This document shows, piece by piece, positions 6,194-11,082 of a DNA stretch of 11,082 nt; positions within the stretch are counted from its first letter, which is position 1, and every line of letters begins with the position of its first letter. Below the pieces are notes generated by a model that saw only the letters and a program-made list of their open reading frames with translations, was not told the DNA's origin and ran no database searches. The stretch is from Mailhella massiliensis (GTDB lineage: Bacteria > Desulfobacterota > Desulfovibrionia > Desulfovibrionales > Desulfovibrionaceae): contig NZ_DYZA01000166.1 in assembly GCF_020741395.1 (NCBI RefSeq), positions 1 through 11,082 on the forward strand, given 5' to 3'. The position numbers and the translations under genes were made by a program.

Positions 6194-7813
6194 GTGATAA
6201 ACACCATCGATACGGAAAAGTGCACCGGATGCGGCACTTGTTTCAAAACATGCGGACTCGACGTATTCAGGATCGACACCGATCAGCCGGTACTTTCCCC
6301 CTGCATGGCGACCTGTCCCGCCGGAACCGATATCCGGGGTTACAACGGACTCATGCAGATGGGCAGGATTGATGAAGCCGCAGAGAGGCTCAGGGAACGC
6401 AATCCCTTCCCCGCCGTCACGGGGCGTGTCTGTCCACATCTCTGCGAAGGAGAATGCAGCCGCAGCAAGGTTGACGGAGCCGTCAACATCAACGCCCTTG
6501 AGCAGTATCTCGGCGACCGTACGCTCCACGTCGTCCCCGAAAAGCCCGCCGTGCGCCATGTACACCGCATCGCCGTCGTGGGCTCCGGCCCCGCCGGGCT
6601 CTCCTGCGCATGGTATCTCGCCCGCGCCGGCTATCCCGTGCGCGTGTTCGAAGCCATGCCCGCGCCGGGCGGCATGCTGCGCTACGGCATCCCCGCCTAC
6701 CGCCTGCCCGAAGACGTGCTCGACGCGCAGATAGAACAACTCAGGGCCCTTGGGGTGGAATTCCAGTGCGGAACGCGCGTGGGCAACGGCTGCGACTGTT
6801 CCGTGGAAGATCTGTACGCTCTCGGCTACAAAGCCGTGTTTCTCGCTCCCGGGGCGACGAAAAGCCGTAAGCCCGGCGTGCCCGGCGAAGACCTGCCCGG
6901 CGTGCTCTACGGCGTGGAATTTCTCTCCGCCGTGCGCCGGAACCGCCAGGGACGCCTTTCCGGCAGGGCCGTCGTCATAGGCGGCGGGGCCGTGGCCATG
7001 GACGCCGCCATCACCGCCCGCAAGCTCGGCGCCTCTCAGGTGGATCTGTACTGCCTCGAAAGCCGTGAAGAAATGCCCGCCTTCCAGCACGACATAGACG
7101 ACGCCGTCAACGCCGGCGTGATCCTGCATCCCGGCTGGGGCCCCCAGGCCGTGGAAGGCAACGGGCGCGTCGAAAGCATCGTGCTGCACCGCTGCCTTTC
7201 CGTGTTCAACGCCGAAGGCCGCTTCGCCCCCGTGTTCGACGATGCCGAAACGCTGAACCTCGAAGCCGCCACCGTCATTTTCGCCATAGGCCAGAGCTCC
7301 GACCTTGCTCCCTTTGAAGGCGTCGTGGACATGCAGCGCGGACGCATCACGGCCGATCCCGAAACCTTCGGCACCTCTTACTGGAACATCTTCGCCGCGG
7401 GCGACGCCGTTACCGGGCCTTCCACCGTCATTGCCGCCATCACCGGCGGCAGGGAAGCCGCCATATCCATCGACCGCCTCATGACGGGCGGGCATCTGCA
7501 CAGCGACCGGAAGGAAAAAAGGCCCCTTGCGGAACAGCTGCCGGGAGAAGGCGTCATGCTTTCCCCCCGCGTGGAGAGAAAAGAAATCGCCTCGGAGGGC
7601 TTTGAAGAAAAAAGACTCGGTTTCGACGACGTGGACGCGCTCCATGAATCCCTGCGCTGCCTCACCTGCGGGGCAAAGGCCCGCGTCAACTACAGGGACG
7701 ACTGCATGACCTGCTTCTTCTGCGAGCTGCGCTGCCCTTCCCACGCCATAGACGTTCATCCTTTCAAGGAAAGACTGCCGTTCACGCTGGAACGTAATTT
7801 CGGAGGTTTTTAA
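6194..7813 (+). CDS. GltD-like FAD/NAD(P)H oxidoreductase with terminal ferredoxin motifs
   Basis: 539 residues, cytoplasmic. An N-terminal [4Fe-4S] motif C10-x2-C13-x2-C16-x3-C20 is followed by the GltD-type Fe-S domain (C37, C41; C80-x3-C84-x3-C88 in GRVCPHLCEGEC). The FAD Rossmann motif VVGSGPAGLS lies at 128-137, the PAPGGMLRYGIP signature at 156-167, and a second nucleotide-binding motif VVIGGGAVAMD (260-270) for NAD(P)H. The FAD-closing AAGDAVTGPS is at 401-410. A C-terminal ferredoxin motif C504-x2-C507-x2-C510-x3-C514-P follows a CLTC at 489-492. It probably passes electrons between NAD(P)H and the flavoprotein encoded 1 nt downstream. True glutamate synthase is unlikely because no large subunit is present. 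Start: the GTG at 6194 has AGGAGG 5 nt upstream and begins right before the ferredoxin fold. In-frame ATGs at 6086 and 6128 lack a ribosome site. Family certain, partner inferred. Confidence 0.9.
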   Translation: MINTIDTEKCTGCGTCFKTCGLDVFRIDTDQPVLSPCMATCPAGTDIRGYNGLMQMGRIDEAAERLRERNPFPAVTGRVCPHLCEGECSRSKVDGAVNINALEQYLGDRTLHVVPEKPAVRHVHRIAVVGSGPAGLSCAWYLARAGYPVRVFEAMPAPGGMLRYGIPAYRLPEDVLDAQIEQLRALGVEFQCGTRVGNGCDCSVEDLYALGYKAVFLAPGATKSRKPGVPGEDLPGVLYGVEFLSAVRRNRQGRLSGRAVVIGGGAVAMDAAITARKLGASQVDLYCLESREEMPAFQHDIDDAVNAGVILHPGWGPQAVEGNGRVESIVLHRCLSVFNAEGRFAPVFDDAETLNLEAATVIFAIGQSSDLAPFEGVVDMQRGRITADPETFGTSYWNIFAAGDAVTGPSTVIAAITGGREAAISIDRLMTGGHLHSDRKEKRPLAEQLPGEGVMLSPRVERKEIASEGFEEKRLGFDDVDALHESLRCLTCGAKARVNYRDDCMTCFFCELRCPSHAIDVHPFKERLPFTLERNFGGF

Positions 7814-7814
7814 T

Positions 7815-9554
7815 ATGGCTACACCCATTATCTATACTACGGATGTTCTTGTCGTCGGCGGCGGCTTTTCCGGTTCCTGGGCGGCGCTCAGGGCGGCGGA
7901 TACGGCAGGGGACGTGCTCATCGTGGACAAGGCGGCCCGTGACTGGCGCGGCCTCGGCATGATGAGCGGCGGCGACATGATCGTCATGCAGCCGGAGTTC
8001 AGGGTGGAAGACCTGCTCGATGAAATGGTCTACTATTACGACGGGCTCTGCGACCAGCCTCTTGTCCGCAAGATCCTCGAACACTCCTACGACCGCTTCC
8101 GCGACCTGGAACGCTGGGGCCATATCTTTGCCCGCGACGAAAAGGGAAAACTGCGCGCCGTGGTGCAGCGGGGCCTTACCTATATGCGCTACTACCTGTA
8201 CCACCCCTACGGCAAAGGCGGGCCGCACACCTGCAACACTCTCTACGACCAGCTCGCCCTGCGCGGCGTGCGCCGCCTCTCCAACCTTCAGATCGTGAAG
8301 CTCATCAAGCGCTCCGGCCGCGTGGTCGGTGCGGCGGGCTTCCACACCCGCAGCGGCCTGCCCTGCGTGATCAAGGCCGGCGCCGTCATTCTCTGCACCA
8401 ACACGGGCGGCTTCAAAATGTCCTACCTCAGCAACACCTCCGCAGGTGAAGGTGCTCTGCTCGGCTACGAGGCCGGGGCCACCTTCCAGAACATGGAATT
8501 TCTCCAGAACTGGACCTGTCCCATGGCTTTCGCCTGGGAGGGGCAGACGGGCATGCTGCCCTACGGCGCCCGCTTCGTGAACAGGAAGGGTGAAGACTTC
8601 ATGAAGAAGTATTCCCCGCTGCGCGGCGCCAAATCCGACCCGCACTACAATATCCGCGGCATGGTGCTGGAAACCCGCGCAGGCAACGGCCCCACCTACT
8701 TCGACACAAGCACCATGTCGGAAGAAGGTGTGGAAGTCATGACTCCCACCGGCGGATGGATGCTGCTCAACGCCGAAAAGCTCAAAGCTCTCGGCATCGA
8801 CTTCTTCCATCAGAAAACGGAATGGATGCCCCAGTTCCAGTACATTTTCGGCGGCATGAAGACCGACCTCGACTGCCGCACCGGCGTGCCCGGGCTTTTT
8901 GCCGCAGGCCGCGCCAGCAGCCTGCACACCGGCGTGTATATGGGCGGCTGGGATACCTGCATGACCAGCACCACCGGCTGCTTTGCCGGCGAGGCCGCCG
9001 CAAAGGAAGCGCTCGACGTCCGCCACGACGACTTCGATGCCTCCGAGGCGCTGGAAGAAATCGCGCCCGTGACTTCCCTCATCGGACGCCCCGGTATCCC
9101 TCCCAAGGACGTGGTGCGCTCCATCCAGGAACTCATGGTTCCCGCCGACGTTTCCGTGCTCAAGACAGGGCAGGGGCTGAACCGCGCCCTGCATGCGCTT
9201 GAACACATACAAAACAACTATCTTCCTGAAATGACGGCGCAGGATCCCCACTACCTCATGAAGCTCATGGAGGCTAAGGGCATGGCCCTCGTGGCGGAAA
9301 TGTACCTGCGCGCCTCCCTGGCCCGCAAGGAGTCGCGCTGCGGCCACTTCCGTGAAGACTATCCCCTGCGCGCAGGCGCTCCGGAGTGGATACGTCTGAG
9401 CCGCGGACGCAACGGTATGGACATTGAGGGCGCGGCCGTGCCCTGCGGCGGGGAAGGATATCCCGTCATGCCGTACCGCTACTACATGGACGACTTCGAC
9501 TACCCCGACCAGCCCCATGCCGATGCGCAATACGTCGCAGGGGCCCAAGCCTAG
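7815..9554 (+). CDS. Fumarate reductase/AprA-superfamily FAD-dependent oxidoreductase
   Basis: 579 residues with no signal peptide or heme motif, so a soluble cytoplasmic flavoprotein. Seen: the FAD dinucleotide fold DVLVVGGGFSGSWAA (10-24); MMSGGD near 49-54; a central substrate/capping region containing HPYGKGGPHTCNTLYDQL (130-147) and ILCTNTGGFKMSY (192-204); the FAD-closing PGLFAAGRASS (359-369); and the family's C-terminal helical motif SRCGHFREDYP (507-517). The HGxNRLGxN arginine motif of fumarate reductase, succinate dehydrogenase and aspartate oxidase is absent. That position reads HTGVYMGGWDTC, so it is not a standard fumarate reductase. AprA-like or other unsaturated-acid chemistry is possible. 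GGAGG at 7802-7806 lies inside the end of the upstream gene and the 1-nt gap implies translational coupling. Its electron partner is probably that Fe-S protein. The substrate is unknown. Confidence 0.9.
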   Translation: MATPIIYTTDVLVVGGGFSGSWAALRAADTAGDVLIVDKAARDWRGLGMMSGGDMIVMQPEFRVEDLLDEMVYYYDGLCDQPLVRKILEHSYDRFRDLERWGHIFARDEKGKLRAVVQRGLTYMRYYLYHPYGKGGPHTCNTLYDQLALRGVRRLSNLQIVKLIKRSGRVVGAAGFHTRSGLPCVIKAGAVILCTNTGGFKMSYLSNTSAGEGALLGYEAGATFQNMEFLQNWTCPMAFAWEGQTGMLPYGARFVNRKGEDFMKKYSPLRGAKSDPHYNIRGMVLETRAGNGPTYFDTSTMSEEGVEVMTPTGGWMLLNAEKLKALGIDFFHQKTEWMPQFQYIFGGMKTDLDCRTGVPGLFAAGRASSLHTGVYMGGWDTCMTSTTGCFAGEAAAKEALDVRHDDFDASEALEEIAPVTSLIGRPGIPPKDVVRSIQELMVPADVSVLKTGQGLNRALHALEHIQNNYLPEMTAQDPHYLMKLMEAKGMALVAEMYLRASLARKESRCGHFREDYPLRAGAPEWIRLSRGRNGMDIEGAAVPCGGEGYPVMPYRYYMDDFDYPDQPHADAQYVAGAQA

Positions 9555-9578
9555 CCTGGCCTGATCCGATCTGTCCTC

Positions 9579-9609
9579 CCGGCGGGCGGAGTGCCCTCCG
9601 CCCCGCCGG
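9579..9609 (+). repeat. Strong hairpin in the flavoprotein-transporter gap
   Basis: The left arm CCGGCGGGCGGAG (9579-9591) pairs with the right arm CTCCGCCCCGCCGG (9596-9609) with one bulged base and a 4-nt loop. It sits in the 90-nt gap, 24 nt after the flavoprotein stop and about 25 nt before the transporter ribosome site. No U-tract follows. It may protect the upstream mRNA or lower transporter expression rather than end the operon. Confidence 0.55.
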
Positions 9610-9644
9610 ACACTTCATCCGTCATTGCCGCCCGGAGGTGCATG

Positions 9645-10955
9645 ATGAAACTCCCTTCCTTCAATAATCCCCTTTTCCGCCGTCAGGCCGCAGGCTGCCT
9701 CCTTGCCCTGCTCGTCTACTGTGCGGCGCTGCTTCTTCCCACACCGGAAGGCCTCGGCCTTGCAGGCAAGAAAGCCCTTGCTCTCATGATCTCGGCTATC
9801 ATCATCTGGGTATCCGACGCCCTTCCGCTCGCCATGTCTTGTACTCTTTTTCTCTTTCTGCAGGGGGTGCTGGGAACGGCACCCATGGACGACGCCCTGC
9901 GCAATTTCGCCATTCCGCCGGTATTCTTCTGCTTTGCCATGTTCTGCATCGTGGTGGCCTTCCAGAACTCCGGACTCACCCGGCGCATCGTGCTCTGGAC
10001 GAGCATGAAGTCCAAAGGCAGGCCGGGCAGACTTCTTTTTCTGCTCATGATGATGAGCGGGGCGCTTTCCACCATTCTGGCCGATGTGCCCGTAGTGGCC
10101 ATGATGTTTCCCGTGGCCCTGTTTCTTCTGGAGCAGAACGGCTGTGTGCCCGGAAAAGGCTCTTTCGGCAAGGCCGTCATGCTCGGGCTTCCCCTCGCCT
10201 GCCTCATAGGCGGTGTGGGCACTCCGGCGGGAAGCGGCACCAACATCCTGACCATGAACATGCTCTCTTCCACCGCAGGCGTCCAGATATCCTTCTTCCA
10301 ATGGTCGGCTATCGGCCTGCCCATGGCGCTGCTTCTCATCCCCGTGGCATGGTGGGCCGTCATGAAGATCTATCCGCCCGAACTTACCGAACTTGCGGGC
10401 ATGGATGAGCTGTGCGCGGACTATGAATGTCTCGGCCCCCTCGGCAGGCAGGAAAAACTCTATATCGTCCTCCTGGCCGTCAACCTCACTCTGTGGTGCA
10501 CCACAGGCCTGCACGGGCTTTCCCTCCCCGCGGCGGCGGTGCTCGGCAGCATGCTCTTCGCCCTGCCCGGAGTCTCCCTCATCAGCTGGGAACAGGACAG
10601 GCACAAGATAGGCTGGGACATTCTCTTCCTCGTAGGCTCTGCCAACTCCCTCGGCGTCTCCCTCTGGCAGAGCGGTGCAGCCACATGGATAGCCGACACT
10701 TTCCTGAGCGGCATGAGCTCACTGCCTCTCGTGGCAGTCATAGCCCTGGTTTCCCTGTTCACCATCCTCATTCATCTGGTCATTCCCGTGAACACCCCCA
10801 TCGTGGGCGTCATCCTTCCCCCTGTGGCGGCCATAGCCTCGGCCATGGGCATCAATCCCGCGCTTCTGGCCCTGCCCCTCGGATTCAGTGTCTCCGCCGC
10901 CGTACTTCTCCCCCTCGACTCGGTATCTCTCGTCACCTATCAGGCCGGATACTAG
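9645..10955 (+). CDS. DASS/SLC13-family anion transporter, 3'-truncated by an IS element
   Basis: A 436-residue inner-membrane protein with many hydrophobic helices, starting with ~16-32 and 44-72. It carries the family's two re-entrant signatures: GGVGTPAGSGTN (189-200), and PVNTPIVGVILPP (381-393) in the place of the SNT motif. The first SNT-like site reads ILADVPVVAMMFP. The family moves di- and tricarboxylates, sulfate or related anions, usually with sodium. The frame stops right after LVTYQAGY, where relatives normally continue with a final membrane helix of roughly 35-45 residues. The stop codon lies at the edge of the IS element, so the gene was probably broken and the product may be inactive. 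Start: ATG 9645 has GGAGG 6 nt away; ATG 9642 is the alternative with a 3-nt gap. Its position after the flavoprotein suggests it imported that enzyme's substrate. Confidence 0.85.
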   Translation: MKLPSFNNPLFRRQAAGCLLALLVYCAALLLPTPEGLGLAGKKALALMISAIIIWVSDALPLAMSCTLFLFLQGVLGTAPMDDALRNFAIPPVFFCFAMFCIVVAFQNSGLTRRIVLWTSMKSKGRPGRLLFLLMMMSGALSTILADVPVVAMMFPVALFLLEQNGCVPGKGSFGKAVMLGLPLACLIGGVGTPAGSGTNILTMNMLSSTAGVQISFFQWSAIGLPMALLLIPVAWWAVMKIYPPELTELAGMDELCADYECLGPLGRQEKLYIVLLAVNLTLWCTTGLHGLSLPAAAVLGSMLFALPGVSLISWEQDRHKIGWDILFLVGSANSLGVSLWQSGAATWIADTFLSGMSSLPLVAVIALVSLFTILIHLVIPVNTPIVGVILPPVAAIASAMGINPALLALPLGFSVSAAVLLPLDSVSLVTYQAGY

Positions 10956-11082
10956 ATAGTGTTTACACGAGATTTGAGTTATAAGAAGCGCATCAATTCT
11001 ACAAGGATGTGCTTATGACGAATCCTCAACGCCGCCATGACATTTCAGATGCTGCATGGGCCTTATTGGAACCTCATTTACC
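10955..11082 (+). mobile_element. Left end of an IS5-like insertion sequence (partial)
   Basis: Right after the transporter's premature stop the base composition drops in GC. A transposase gene begins 60 nt later, the normal layout of an IS left end. The sequence from about 10955 (GATAGTGTTTACACGAG) is the likely terminal repeat. The junction reads ACTAGATAG, so the target may be CTAG or TA, as used by IS5-family elements. The exact boundary is uncertain by a few bases. The right end and second repeat lie outside the window. Confidence 0.75.
11015..11082 (+). CDS. IS5-family transposase, N-terminal fragment
   Basis: The ATG at 11015 follows AAGGA (11003-11007) by 7 nt and opens a frame that runs off the window after 22 codons: MTNPQRRHDISDAAWALLEP and two more residues. 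The pattern (basic start, D-[IL]-S-D-x-x-W-x-L-[IL]-x-P) is the typical N-terminus of IS5/IS4-type (DUF4096) transposases of the IS427/IS1031 kind. The DDE catalytic residues are outside the window, so integrity cannot be judged. Confidence 0.75.
   Translation, partial: MTNPQRRHDISDAAWALLEPHL

Noticed and set aside
6002..9548. Long minus-strand open frames (608 and 588 codons) opposite the two redox genes
   Set aside because: Antisense shadows with low-complexity His/Ala/Gly-rich translations; the plus-strand proteins carry complete, ordered family motifs.
1..11082. CRISPR arrays, tRNA or rRNA genes, prophage attachment sites
   Set aside because: No regularly spaced direct repeats, no cloverleaf or rRNA segments, and no integrase or att-like duplication were seen.

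Overview
The window looks like chromosomal DNA of a GC-rich, anaerobic delta-proteobacterium. A gut-type Desulfovibrionaceae member (Bilophila, Mailhella or Desulfovibrio relative) is my best guess. This rests on base composition, the overall flavour of the proteins, and the pairing of an AprA/FrdA-type flavoprotein with an Fe-S NAD(P)H oxidoreductase. The genus is inference.

Layout from left to right. Positions 1-160 hold a probable minus-strand promoter and the first codons of a gene that runs off the left edge. valS (valyl-tRNA synthetase) lies on the minus strand at 238-2886 and ends in a clear intrinsic terminator. A divergent 165-bp gap with nested palindromes separates it from a plus-strand gene (3052-4269) for a protein with an N-terminal BPL_N / glutamine-amidotransferase-like domain. 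Two minus-strand genes converge on it: an XRE-type HTH regulator with two C-terminal membrane segments (4553-5125) and a small exported protein (5293-5559).

Positions 5560-6193 are a long non-coding stretch. It contains an AT-rich promoter-like core flanked by four copies of an inverted-repeat motif (consensus GCAAC-N5-GTTGC), followed by the leader of the next operon.

Positions 6194-10955 appear to form one plus-strand operon. Its first gene is a GltD-like FAD/NAD(P)H oxidoreductase with an added ferredoxin motif at each end. Next, 1 nt away, is a fumarate reductase/AprA-superfamily flavoprotein, and then a DASS/SLC13 anion transporter. The simplest reading is uptake of an organic (or sulfur-containing) anion by the transporter. 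Its redox conversion would follow in the cytoplasm by the flavoprotein, with electrons exchanged with NAD(P)H through the Fe-S protein. The substrate is unknown, and the flavoprotein lacks the arginine motif typical of fumarate reductases.

The transporter gene is cut off at its 3' end by an IS5-like insertion sequence. Only the left end of that element and the first 22 codons of its transposase fall inside the window. The most interesting parts are the uncharacterised redox operon, its four-site putative operator region, and the IS truncation of its transporter.
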